Source: DSXH01 sp964532065 (lineage in GTDB: Bacteria; Bacteroidota; Ignavibacteria; Ignavibacteriales; Melioribacteraceae). From it: a stretch of 64,000 bases of DNA. The translations under genes and the position numbers were made by a program. The stretch covers positions 20,652 to 84,651 of the forward strand of contig CAZHHG010000005.1 in the NCBI GenBank assembly GCA_964532065.1. Reading direction: 5' to 3'. The notes beneath the pieces were generated by a model that was given only the letters and a program-made list of their open reading frames with translations, was not told where the DNA came from and did no database searches. This document shows positions 9,679 through 18,844 of the stretch, in pieces. The first letter of the stretch is position 1. Each line of letters begins with the position of its first letter.

Positions 9679-11601
9679 TTATTTAACCTCGTAATGATTG
9701 TTCCTCTTGTTAGAATCCGGGCCGAGGAGAGAGATTAATTCGATCTTTGAGAACTCTTTCCTTTTTCCCAATTCAAAGTTGTAGACATTATCCCCGCTTT
9801 TCCAAATGCTCGCCGGTTTATGCAGGATTTCGTTCGTTCCGTCTTTATATGTTATTTTCAAATCGATCGGCACCGGATAGCTTCCAAAATTTTTAATAAC
9901 GGCGGTAATGTTTTTTTCCTTGTCAAAATTAACCCTCTCAACAGAAAGGTCTGCAAATCCGGTCTCAAAAAACCAGGGTTTCCAGAACCAGCTGAGGTCT
10001 TCGCCGGCAATCCGGTCGAACGTAAAAAAGAAATCATAAGGGATCGGATGCTTTCCGTTCCAATTATTCATGTACTCATGAAGAGCTTTTTTAAATAGAT
10101 CCTCTCCCATAAAATCTCTTAGGATCATATATGCGAGGGCCGGCTGCTGATAAAAAAGAATTGCTGTTCCCTGTGTCTTGTTAGAATATGAAGGAGTTAT
10201 AACGGGAATCATATAATCATTTCCGAGAAGCATGGAAAGCATAGAGACCGTTTGCGGAAACTCATCCTTCTCCGGCTCCATTCTCTTAACGAGGTCGAAA
10301 GTAAGGAATGTTGCCCAGCCTTCGTCCATAAAGGAATATTTCCTTTCGTTTATTCCCATGTAAAAAGGCATATAGGTGTGGGCGATCTCATGAATAGTAA
10401 CACCGATCTGTCCGGCTCTGTTGGGATAAGCACCGTTGTTGCACATCATTGGGGTTTCCATTCCTCCGCCGTGTTTTTGCTCGCCGTTAAAAACCGTCAT
10501 CTTGGGATACGGATAGGAAATACCGGGCCATTCATTAGAGAGATAATCTATTGATAAGCGAGCAAACAGAGCAACTTCATCCTGAAATTTTATTCCTTCT
10601 TCGTAACACGCATCAACAAAGACTCTCTTTCCTGTAACGGTTTTATCATCAACTTCTATTGACGAGCCGTCCCATAAATATTTATTGCTTGTTCCAAAAG
10701 AAAAATCGGGAACATTTTCTGCTTTAAAATGCCATGTGTTTTTATCTTTACCGTTGGTAACGGTTTTATTTTTGATATCGGCCGGCGTTACAATTCTAAC
10801 AACTTCATCTGAATTGTGCGCCTGTTGATATCTTTCTAAAATGGTCGGGTGTAGAAGATCCTTTGCGTTTTGCAAAACTCCCGTTGCCCAAACTAAATTA
10901 TCGCCCGGGACAGTCAGCTCAACATCAAAATTTCCGAAGTCGTTATAGAACTCCGTGTTGCCCGTGTATTCCTGCCGATCCCATCCGTCAACGTCATCAT
11001 AGACCCCCATCTGCGGATACCAGTAAGCAACAAAAAAAGTCTGTGAATCATAAGCACCCATGCGGATGCGGGTTTCTTTTGGAATTACAACACTCCATTT
11101 AATCTCAATCTTTGCAAATGTTTTCGGCGGTAATTTGGTTGGATAATTGGTGACGACAAGATTTGTTCCTGTTCGAAAAACCCTGTATGATTTCGAATTG
11201 AAATCAATTCCATTATTGTTGATTATTAATGTATCGATCTTTATCCCGTCTGATAAATCAAGCGGATTTACTGAAAAGTCGCGCGGGTTTCCCTTTTTCA
11301 TTATATCCTGATAAAGACGGAAAGCAAATGTATTGAGAGAGTCGGGACTGTTATTGTAAAAAGTAATCCATGCGTGGCCATTAACGGTTCTTGAATCCGG
11401 GATCAGCTCGGCTTTAATTGTATAGTCAGAACGATTGATCCAGTAATTCGGACCGGGTTTTCCGTCGAAAGAACGGGTTCCTTTACTATAAGCTTTTTGA
11501 ATGTTTGCCGGTATATAAAGTTTGGTCTGTGCTGTAATTGAATTAAACAGGAAAGAGGTGATCGAAAGGATGATAAGGAGTGATTTAAAGGATTTCTGCA
11601 T
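9679..11601 (-). CDS. exported M1-family zinc metallopeptidase
   Basis: The 640-aa protein has an N-terminal signal peptide (about 1-24). The gluzincin signature is intact: HEIAH at 404-408 and the third zinc ligand Glu427 (HEXXH-x18-E). An upstream GGGMETP (378-384) stands where M1 aminopeptidases carry the GXMEN substrate-recognition motif. The N-terminal 230 residues fit the M1 beta-saddle domain. M1 enzymes remove N-terminal residues from peptides; with the neighbouring subtilisin this suggests extracellular or periplasmic protein degradation. The start is preceded by an AAATCGGGGG leader (11606-11616 on the minus strand) like the motif at 77. Confidence 0.9.
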   Translation of the reverse strand: MQKSFKSLLIILSITSFLFNSITAQTKLYIPANIQKAYSKGTRSFDGKPGPNYWINRSDYTIKAELIPDSRTVNGHAWITFYNNSPDSLNTFAFRLYQDIMKKGNPRDFSVNPLDLSDGIKIDTLIINNNGIDFNSKSYRVFRTGTNLVVTNYPTKLPPKTFAKIEIKWSVVIPKETRIRMGAYDSQTFFVAYWYPQMGVYDDVDGWDRQEYTGNTEFYNDFGNFDVELTVPGDNLVWATGVLQNAKDLLHPTILERYQQAHNSDEVVRIVTPADIKNKTVTNGKDKNTWHFKAENVPDFSFGTSNKYLWDGSSIEVDDKTVTGKRVFVDACYEEGIKFQDEVALFARLSIDYLSNEWPGISYPYPKMTVFNGEQKHGGGMETPMMCNNGAYPNRAGQIGVTIHEIAHTYMPFYMGINERKYSFMDEGWATFLTFDLVKRMEPEKDEFPQTVSMLSMLLGNDYMIPVITPSYSNKTQGTAILFYQQPALAYMILRDFMGEDLFKKALHEYMNNWNGKHPIPYDFFFTFDRIAGEDLSWFWKPWFFETGFADLSVERVNFDKEKNITAVIKNFGSYPVPIDLKITYKDGTNEILHKPASIWKSGDNVYNFELGKRKEFSKIELISLLGPDSNKRNNHYEVK

Positions 11602-11760
11602 AAAGCCCCCGATTTGTTTGAAAATTAGACGTCAAAGCAACGGATAGGATTTATTGCCCGCCGTAAAACAATAAAGAAAATTAATTCCTTCGGAAAAAAC
11701 TCACGCGGGCAATAGAGCATTAATGCTAAAAATAAAACCGGTCTTGGCGTAAAAAATTTC

Positions 11761-12969
11761 TTAGACTTTTGCCGTTGACTTTTCTTCAACTTTTTTAAGC
11801 GCCTGCTCAAGATCTTCAATAATATCCTGAACAGCTTCAATTCCAACCGAAAGCCGAACAAGGCCCTCTGTAATGCCGGCCGCTTTTCTTGCTTCGGCTC
11901 CCATTGTAAGATGCGTCATGCTCGCTGGATGCTGAACAAGAGTTTCTACGCCTCCGAGAGACACCGCGAGCTGACAAAGTTTAACGCTGTTCATCACGGT
12001 CTCTCCGGCTTTAAATCCCCCTTTTAGTTCAAAGGAGATCATTCCTCCGTGGCCTTTGTGCTGTTTTAATCCGACCTGATAATTCGGGTGACTTTTTAGA
12101 CCAGGGTATTTAACCCATTTAACTTTCGGATGATTTTCAAGATACTCCGCAATCAACTGGGCGTTTTCGCCGTGACGCTGCATTCTAACCGAAAGAGTTT
12201 TTAATCCGCGATGAACCAGAAACGAATTAAATGGATCAATAACACCGCCAAGCTGGTTCAAAACTTTTCTCATATTCGAATACATCTTTTCATCTTTAGT
12301 AACAATTATCCCGGCAACTACGTCGGCGTGGCCGTTCAGGAATTTAGTCATGCTGTGAATTACAACATCAGCGCCCAGATTTAAGGGCTGCTGAAGCGCG
12401 GGACTCATAAATGTATTATCAACAACCAAAAGGGCATTGTTCTTGCTGGCAAGTTTTGAAGCCGCCTCAAGATCAGTAATTGAAATCATCGGGTTTGCGG
12501 GCGTTTCTATGTAGATCAGTTTTGTGTTCGGCTTGATTGCGCGCTCTATTTCTTCGGCTACATCAGAATCTACAAAAGTAGATTCAATATTGAATTTATT
12601 GAGAACTGCGCTTAACAACGTCATTGTCGGGCCATAAACGGATTTACTGCAGACAACGTGTTCGCCCGCCTGAAGCGTTGCAAGAAAGACGGTGCTTATG
12701 GCGGCCATACCGCTTGCGCAGCCGAGAGCTTTATAACCACCCTCCAGTTCGGCAACAGCGTTTTCCATCGCTTCAATAGTGGGATTCTTCATTCGGGTAT
12801 AGATGTATCCGTCCGCCTCGCCTTTAAAGAGGGATGCGCCGTGTTCAGCAGACTCAAATTTAAATGTTGAGGTCTGATAGATCGGCGGCACAACCGGGCC
12901 GAATTCGTAATCGCTTATACCGCTGTGAACACATTTCGAATCGAACTTTAAATTTTTGCTGTGTGACAT
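11761..12969 (-). CDS. PLP-dependent trans-sulfuration family enzyme (methionine/cystathionine gamma-lyase-like)
   Basis: The 402-aa protein is full length for the Cys/Met metabolism PLP family. Visible landmarks are the YTRMKNPTIEAMENAVAELEGG cofactor-site stretch, ASGMAAIS, VVDNTFMSPALQQP, and SMTKFLNGHADVVAG containing the Schiff-base lysine. Members make or break C-S bonds in cysteine, homocysteine and methionine metabolism. The position of the active-site Cys of true methionine gamma-lyases (LYGCT) reads VYGPT here, so methionine gamma-lyase activity should not be assumed. Cystathionine gamma-lyase or -synthase remain possible. It follows gyrA by 25 nt on the same strand and is probably read through from it. 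Confidence 0.88.
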   Translation of the reverse strand: MSHSKNLKFDSKCVHSGISDYEFGPVVPPIYQTSTFKFESAEHGASLFKGEADGYIYTRMKNPTIEAMENAVAELEGGYKALGCASGMAAISTVFLATLQAGEHVVCSKSVYGPTMTLLSAVLNKFNIESTFVDSDVAEEIERAIKPNTKLIYIETPANPMISITDLEAASKLASKNNALLVVDNTFMSPALQQPLNLGADVVIHSMTKFLNGHADVVAGIIVTKDEKMYSNMRKVLNQLGGVIDPFNSFLVHRGLKTLSVRMQRHGENAQLIAEYLENHPKVKWVKYPGLKSHPNYQVGLKQHKGHGGMISFELKGGFKAGETVMNSVKLCQLAVSLGGVETLVQHPASMTHLTMGAEARKAAGITEGLVRLSVGIEAVQDIIEDLEQALKKVEEKSTAKV

Positions 12970-12994
12970 TTTTCAACTCTTAATTATTAATAAA

Positions 12995-15436
12995 TTATTC
13001 TTCTCCGTTTCCTTCTTCCGGAACAACTCTTGCGATATCCGCAATATCATCTCCTTCGTTCAGGCGGATCAAACGGACGCCCTGCGTATTGCGGCCCATA
13101 ACACGAATGTCGGCCACCGACTGGCGAATCACCATTCCCCCGGTTGTAATTATAACGAGTTCATCGCCGTCGTTTACTTCTTTCATTGCTATCAATTTAC
13201 CGTTCTTATCCGAAGTTTTAACGGTAATCACGCCTTTTCCTCCGCGTTTTGTAAGTCTGTACTCTTCGATTTCCGAGCGCTTGCCAAATCCTTTTTCCGT
13301 AACAACCATTAGCGTTGAAGCATTCCGCACAACAATCATCCCGATCACAACATCGTTCTTTCCAAGTTTAACTCCCCGGACTCCGGTTGCAGTTCTTCCC
13401 ATATCCCTAACATCTTTCTCGTTGAAGCGGATAGCCATTCCATTCCTTGTTCCAATTATAATGTCATTAATTCCCTCGCTTAATTTCGCTTCAATCAGCC
13501 GGTCGCCGGCAGCAAGATTTATTGCGTTTATTCCGCCGCGCCGGATATTTGAGTATGCGGAGAGGACTGTTTTTTTGACGGTGCCTTTTTCTGTTGCCAT
13601 TACTATAAATTTATCGTCGGTAAATTCTTTAACTGTTACGAAAGCACTAATTTTTTCCTCTTTTTCTTTCTCGATTAAATTAAGAATGGATCTTCCCTTT
13701 GTGGCTCTTCCTCCTTCCGGAATTTCATGAACTTTGAGCCAGTAACATTTGCCTTTGTCGGTAAAGAACATAATGTAGTGGTGGGTAGAGGCAACGAACA
13801 TATGTTCAATAAAATCCTCTTCCTTGGTTCCGGCGCCCGTTACGCCTTTGCCGCCGCGCGCCTGTCTGCGGTATCCGCTTACAGGGAAACGTTTAATAAA
13901 TCCCTGGTGGGATATGGTTACAACAACATCCTCTTCGGCAATAATATCCTCAAGAGAGAACTCCTTATAGTCGCGGACTATTTCTGTTCTTCTTTCGTCG
14001 CCGAATTTTTCTTTCAGAATTACAAGTTCTTCAATAAGAATCTGTCTCTGTTTCTTTTCGCTTGCAAGTATGCTTTTAAGTCGCTCAATAAGTTTAATAG
14101 TTTCTTTGTATTCGTCTTCGATCTTCTTTCTTTCGAGACCGGTCAACCGCTGCAGGCGCATATCGAGGATCGATTTGGCCTGGATCTCGGAAAGTTTAAA
14201 TTTCTTCATCAAATTATTTTTAGCGGTCTCAACATCTCTCGATTTTTTAATTGTCTCGATAACCGCATCAATATTATCGAGGGCGATGATGTATCCCTCC
14301 AGAATATGTGCGCGTCTCTCGGCCGCATCGAGATCGAATTTGGTTCTGCGTTTAAGAACATCGAACCGGTGAGCAATAAAATGCTCCATACATTCTTTCA
14401 GCGTGAGAACCTTAGGAACGCCGTTAACAAGAGCAAGCATAATAACGCCGAAGGTAACCTGCATCTGTGTATGTTTGAAGAGCTGGTTGAGCGTAACGGC
14501 GGGCTGGCCGTCCCGTTTCATCTCAATTACAACTCGAAGTCCGTCGCGGTCCGATTCATCTCTTATGTTTGAAATTCCGTCGATTTTCTGATCGCGGACA
14601 AGTTCAGCAATTTTTTCTATTAATGATGCTTTATTAACCTGATAAGGGATTTCCGTAATAACAATATTCTCCCTGTCGTTCTTCATTACTTCAATGTTAG
14701 CTTTTGCCCGGAGTATAATTCTACCGCGTCCGGTTAAGAAGGCTTCTTTAACGCCTTCATACCCGTAAATAATTCCGCCGGTCGGAAAATCTGGAGCTTT
14801 AACATGCTTCATAAGATCTTCCGGCTTCAGCTTTGGATTTTCTATAAGAGCTACCATTCCGTCCACAACCTCGTTGAGATTATGCGGGGGAATATTGGTT
14901 GCCATGCCTACCGCAATACCGCTGGCGCCATTTACAAGCAGGTTCGGAAGATATGAGGGAAGAACCGTTGGCTCCTGCAGGGTGTCATCGAAGTTGGCGG
15001 AGAATTCGGCTGTGTTTTTATCGAGGTCGCGCAACATCTCGTCGGCAACTCTTGCAAGCCGGGCTTCGGTATAACGCATTGCCGCCGGGCTGTCGCCGTC
15101 TATAGATCCGAAGTTACCCTGCCCGTCTACAAGCGGGTAGCGGAGCGAGAAATCCTGCACCATTCGAACCATGGAATCATAAACCGCGCTGTCGCCGTGC
15201 GGATGATATTTACCGAGGACCTCACCGACTATACGGGCTGATTTTTTATACGCTTTATTGTAAGCAACTCCGAGTTCGTGCATGCCAAAAAGAACGCGCC
15301 TGTGAACGGGTTTAAGACCGTCTCTTACATCGGGCAGGGCGCGCGCAACAATTACGCTCATTGCGTAATCGATGTAAGATGATTTCATTTCTTCTTCAAG
15401 AGATACCGGTACTACTTTTTCGAATATTGTTGTCAT
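12995..15436 (-). CDS. gyrA: DNA gyrase subunit A
   Basis: The 813-aa protein is full length. The breakage-reunion domain is recognisable from VHRRVLFGMHELG, HPHGDSAVYDSMVRM, and the catalytic tyrosine in AAMRYTEARLARVADEML. The C-terminal DNA-wrapping domain contains six beta-pinwheel-type repeats and a GyrA box QARGGKGV, close to the QRRGGKG consensus that distinguishes gyrase from topoisomerase IV. It introduces negative supercoils together with GyrB. Unusually, the mgtE-like gene separates it from gyrB. Long antisense open frames here are shadows of the coding sequence. Confidence 0.97.
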   Translation of the reverse strand: MTTIFEKVVPVSLEEEMKSSYIDYAMSVIVARALPDVRDGLKPVHRRVLFGMHELGVAYNKAYKKSARIVGEVLGKYHPHGDSAVYDSMVRMVQDFSLRYPLVDGQGNFGSIDGDSPAAMRYTEARLARVADEMLRDLDKNTAEFSANFDDTLQEPTVLPSYLPNLLVNGASGIAVGMATNIPPHNLNEVVDGMVALIENPKLKPEDLMKHVKAPDFPTGGIIYGYEGVKEAFLTGRGRIILRAKANIEVMKNDRENIVITEIPYQVNKASLIEKIAELVRDQKIDGISNIRDESDRDGLRVVIEMKRDGQPAVTLNQLFKHTQMQVTFGVIMLALVNGVPKVLTLKECMEHFIAHRFDVLKRRTKFDLDAAERRAHILEGYIIALDNIDAVIETIKKSRDVETAKNNLMKKFKLSEIQAKSILDMRLQRLTGLERKKIEDEYKETIKLIERLKSILASEKKQRQILIEELVILKEKFGDERRTEIVRDYKEFSLEDIIAEEDVVVTISHQGFIKRFPVSGYRRQARGGKGVTGAGTKEEDFIEHMFVASTHHYIMFFTDKGKCYWLKVHEIPEGGRATKGRSILNLIEKEKEEKISAFVTVKEFTDDKFIVMATEKGTVKKTVLSAYSNIRRGGINAINLAAGDRLIEAKLSEGINDIIIGTRNGMAIRFNEKDVRDMGRTATGVRGVKLGKNDVVIGMIVVRNASTLMVVTEKGFGKRSEIEEYRLTKRGGKGVITVKTSDKNGKLIAMKEVNDGDELVIITTGGMVIRQSVADIRVMGRNTQGVRLIRLNEGDDIADIARVVPEEGNGEE

Positions 15437-15529
15437 GTTGTGTAATTACTGTTGGTTGATTTATAAAATTGATTTATTGATGATTAAAAGTTTTTTTTCT
15501 TTAATCTGTTTTGTTGTTTTCATAAAAGT

Positions 15530-16513
15530 CTATATTAGAGCCGTAGCCATTCCCATATAAAACAGGATTGTAAAAACATCAGTAAGAGCAAGGGTAATGG
15601 GGCCGGCGGCAACTTTAAGATCAAGACGCGTGCTGTGAAGAAGAGCCGGTATACTTAGCCCCAGAACGGCGGCAACAAACTGAACAAGAATAATGCTTGC
15701 GCCGATAACCACCGAAGTAATAATTTCGCCCTTCCAAAGAAACGAGATTGCCGCTACAAGCAGACCACTGCTTCCGCCTATTAACAAAGCCGTCTGCGCT
15801 TCTTTTAAAAAACTTTTTAAATACCATTTAAGCGAGGGTTGAGCAGTATGAAGCGCCTGAATTGTAAGGGTCATAGATTGTATGCTCATGCTTTCGCCAA
15901 GCCCAAGAACGAGCGTAAGGAAAAACGCTATAACGAGACTTTCCGCTAGTGTTGCCTCAAAAAACCCCGCAAGTATTGCGCAGATTGTACCGCTTGTAAT
16001 TGTTGCCAGAAGCCACGGAAACCTTATCTGCCATGCTTTAAGCGGTGTCGCGTTTTTCACCTCGGAAATAAGAAAGCCGATCGATTCAAATACGTCGCTT
16101 ACTTTCTGCCTTTCGGAAAAATCGAGAAGCTCGTCGGTGAACATATTAACATCAACAATTCCCGCAATCCTGCCTTCCTCGTCCACAACCGGAAACGCAA
16201 GAAACTTATACATAACAAAGAATTCGCATGCGTCGTATACGGTTGCGCCGACGGGAATTGATGCCGCGTTTTTAACCATAATGTCCCGAAGTTTCGAATC
16301 GTGTTGAGCCGTTAATATTCTGCGTGTCGGCAAAACACCAACAAGCCGCATATTTTCATCTATTACGTAGAAGTAAATAATTCTTTCGCCAACACCCTCG
16401 GACCGGATTTTTTTCAAAGCTTCTTCAACCGTAAGATCTTTGTTGAGAGCGGAGAAATCCGACCGCATATAATCAGTAACCGGTTGTTGATATGTTGATT
16501 TGCTTTCCATCAA
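15530..16513 (-). CDS. CBS-domain MgtE-like magnesium transporter
   Basis: The 327-aa protein has two CBS domains (about 10-130) and then five hydrophobic segments (about 170-327) with the MgtE transmembrane pattern. The ESMSIQSMTLTIQAL segment matches the conserved pore-helix region, and LALTDVFTILFYMG contains the Asp that lines the MgtE ion pore. The N-terminal superhelical MgtE_N domain of canonical (about 450-aa) MgtE is absent, so this is a short variant. CBS domains normally gate the channel by Mg2+ or nucleotide binding. The start abuts the gyrB stop codon with no gap, and gyrA follows by 93 nt. Confidence 0.87.
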   Translation of the reverse strand: MMESKSTYQQPVTDYMRSDFSALNKDLTVEEALKKIRSEGVGERIIYFYVIDENMRLVGVLPTRRILTAQHDSKLRDIMVKNAASIPVGATVYDACEFFVMYKFLAFPVVDEEGRIAGIVDVNMFTDELLDFSERQKVSDVFESIGFLISEVKNATPLKAWQIRFPWLLATITSGTICAILAGFFEATLAESLVIAFFLTLVLGLGESMSIQSMTLTIQALHTAQPSLKWYLKSFLKEAQTALLIGGSSGLLVAAISFLWKGEIITSVVIGASIILVQFVAAVLGLSIPALLHSTRLDLKVAAGPITLALTDVFTILFYMGMATALI

Positions 16514-18523
16514 TTAAATATCGAGGTTCGCATACTTGGCGTGTTTTTCAATAAACGCTCTTCTCGGCTCTACTGCATCGCCCATCAGCGTTTCAAAGAT
16601 TTTATCGGCGGCTGCGGCGCTTTCAAGATTAACCTGCAGAACCGTTCTGGTTTCCGGATTCATTGTAGTAGACCAGAGTTGTTCGGGGTTCATTTCGCCA
16701 AGACCTTTATATCGCGATATAACAATTCCCTTGGAGACGCTTGTTGTCCCGGATGCTTCTTCAACTTCAACAACTTCTTCTTCCTCTTCTGCCTTTTTAA
16801 CTTTAATGTCGCTTTTAAATCTTTTTAATATTTTATCGCGCTCATCGTCATCGAATGCGTAATGCTCTTCTTTGCCTTTCTTAATTTTATATAGTGGCGG
16901 TTGCGCAATATAAACCTTGCCCTCGGCAATCAATTCTTTCATATGACGGTAAAAAAATGTAAGAAGAAGGGTTCGGATATGGCTGCCGTCAACATCGGCG
17001 TCGGTCATAAGAATAATTTTACCGTAACGGGATTTTGAAGGATCGAAATCCTCTCCGATTCCCGCGCCGATTGCAGAGATCATTGCCTGGATTTCCTGGT
17101 TCTCAAGAACTTTATTGATCTTGGCTTTTTCAACATTCAAAATTTTTCCTTTAATCGGCAGGATTGCCTGAAACCTTCTATCGCGGCCCTGTTTTGCTGA
17201 TCCGCCCGCAGAGTCTCCCTCAACAATGTATATCTCACAATGTTCGGGATCGTTAATAGAACAATCGGCAAGTTTACCCGGCAGATGCATTGAATCGAGA
17301 GCGTTTTTTCTGCGTACAAGTTCGCGCGCTTTACGGGCGGCTTCGCGTGCTTCTGCCGCGCGCATACATTTATCAATAATCTTCTTCGCGATGGAGCCAT
17401 TTTCCTCCAGGAATTCCGCAAGTTTCTCGCCGACAATTGTTTCAACAATTGATTTAACTTCCCCGTTGCCCAGCTTTGTTTTTGTCTGGCCTTCAAACTG
17501 AGGCTCCATTACTTTAACGGAGATCACCGCGGTTAAGCCCTCCTTGAAGTCGTCGCCGGTAAGAGTAATTTTAGAGTTGTCTTTAATCAGACCGTTTTTA
17601 TAAGCAAAATTATTGAAGGTTCTGGTAAGGGCTGTGCGGAATCCAACTAGGTGTGTTCCGCCTTCAATTGTGTTAATATTGTTAACATAGGTATGAATAT
17701 TTTCGGAATATGATTCGCTGTATTCAAAAGCGATTTCAACGGGGGTGTTGTCCCTTTCCCCTTCTATGTAAACGGGTTTATGAAGAGGGCTTCTCTGTTC
17801 ATCGAGATACTTAACAAAATCAATCAGCCCGCCTTTAAATTTGTAGGTCTCTTCCTGGTCTTCGGCTTCGTCCCGGAGTATCATTGTAACTTCTTTATTA
17901 AGGTATGCAAGTTCACGCATTCTCTCGGCAACGGTATCGAAGTTGAATTTAACGGTTTTAAAAATTTCCCTATCGGGTTTAAAAGTAATTTTTGTGCCGG
18001 TATTCTCGCTTTTATATGTACCAATCTGTTTTACGTTTGCTTTTGGAATGCCCCGATGATATTCCTGAAAATGGATTTTTCCGTCTCTTCGTACTTCAAC
18101 CTTCATCCATTCCGACAGAGCGTTTACAACGGAGACTCCAACACCGTGCAGACCGCCGGAGACTTTATAGGAATTTTTATCGAACTTGCCTCCCGCGTGT
18201 AGAACGGTCATTACAACTTCGAGGGCCGATTTTTTCTCCTCCGGATGAATATCCACGGGAATTCCTCTCCCTTTGTCCTCAACCGTTACAGACTGGTCCT
18301 TGTGAATAGTCACTATAACGCGGTCGTTATAACCGGCAAGCGCCTCATCGATCGAATTATCAACTACTTCGTTGATAAGATGATGAAGGCCTCTGGAGCC
18401 GACATCTCCGATATACATTGCGGGTCTTTTGCGGACCGCTTCAAGACCTTTTAAAACGTTAATGCTTTTTGCTGTGTAATCCTGCGAACCGTTGTTTTTA
18501 ATTTTTTCTTTCTCTTTAGCCAT
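16514..18523 (-). CDS. gyrB: DNA gyrase subunit B
   Basis: The 669-aa length is typical of gyrases without the proteobacterial insertion. The GHKL ATPase region shows EVVDNSIDEALAG, DKGRGIPVD and GGLHGVGVSVVNALS. The TOPRIM domain shows EGDSAGGSAKQGRDRRFQAILP and DADVDGSHIRTLLLTFFYR. The C-terminus (GDAVEPRRAFIEKHAK) is the GyrA-binding tail. An acidic low-complexity insert (KKAEEEEEVVEVEEASGTT) sits just after the TOPRIM region. It is the ATP-driven partner of GyrA, encoded 20 nt downstream of the DUF721 gene in the dnaA-dnaN-recF cluster. Confidence 0.97.
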   Translation of the reverse strand: MAKEKEKIKNNGSQDYTAKSINVLKGLEAVRKRPAMYIGDVGSRGLHHLINEVVDNSIDEALAGYNDRVIVTIHKDQSVTVEDKGRGIPVDIHPEEKKSALEVVMTVLHAGGKFDKNSYKVSGGLHGVGVSVVNALSEWMKVEVRRDGKIHFQEYHRGIPKANVKQIGTYKSENTGTKITFKPDREIFKTVKFNFDTVAERMRELAYLNKEVTMILRDEAEDQEETYKFKGGLIDFVKYLDEQRSPLHKPVYIEGERDNTPVEIAFEYSESYSENIHTYVNNINTIEGGTHLVGFRTALTRTFNNFAYKNGLIKDNSKITLTGDDFKEGLTAVISVKVMEPQFEGQTKTKLGNGEVKSIVETIVGEKLAEFLEENGSIAKKIIDKCMRAAEAREAARKARELVRRKNALDSMHLPGKLADCSINDPEHCEIYIVEGDSAGGSAKQGRDRRFQAILPIKGKILNVEKAKINKVLENQEIQAMISAIGAGIGEDFDPSKSRYGKIILMTDADVDGSHIRTLLLTFFYRHMKELIAEGKVYIAQPPLYKIKKGKEEHYAFDDDERDKILKRFKSDIKVKKAEEEEEVVEVEEASGTTSVSKGIVISRYKGLGEMNPEQLWSTTMNPETRTVLQVNLESAAAADKIFETLMGDAVEPRRAFIEKHAKYANLDI

Positions 18524-18544
18524 TTTATTCCGGTTGTTTTGCTG

Positions 18545-18844
18545 TTATAAAAATTTTATTGATTTAACTATCTGTTCATTAAAATATTTGTTTATCTTTT
18601 CTATCAACAACGACTTTTGAAAATTCAATTCGCTTTTCCAGACAGAGTTTTCAACCTTTAAAAAAAGAGTCTGTTTTTCCGTTTTAACAGCCCGGGCTAT
18701 TTGGGATAACTCCGGAAAAATTTTAGGGAATTCTTCAACAACATCATAATTTTTTATTGTATCCCGTAACTTCTCGAAATCTCTTTCTTTACTGATTATC
18801 TCTGTGATGCTTTTAAATCCGCTAAATGTATGATGCCGTGCCAT
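18545..18844 (-). CDS. DUF721 (DciA-like) protein
   Basis: The 99-aa protein starts inside recF (23-nt overlap). Its position between recF and gyrB and its size fit the DUF721 family. Some family members, named DciA, act as loaders or regulators of the replicative helicase DnaB in bacteria lacking DnaC or DnaI. The conserved core (FPKIFPELSQIARAVKTEKQTLFLKVENSVWKSELNFQK, with Trp in the usual place) is visible. Replication initiation is an inference from the family and the context. No separate helicase loader is seen in the window. Confidence 0.8.
   Translation of the reverse strand: MARHHTFSGFKSITEIISKERDFEKLRDTIKNYDVVEEFPKIFPELSQIARAVKTEKQTLFLKVENSVWKSELNFQKSLLIEKINKYFNEQIVKSIKFL

Noticed and set aside
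11720..11735. AGCATTAATGCT palindrome after the PLP enzyme gene as a terminator
   Set aside because: On the transcribed strand the T run precedes the stem rather than following it.
13089..14572. Two long open frames (213 and 281 codons) on the plus strand, antisense to gyrA
   Set aside because: They lie fully inside gyrA, a full-length conserved gene with intact motifs, and have no recognisable domain. They are shadow frames.
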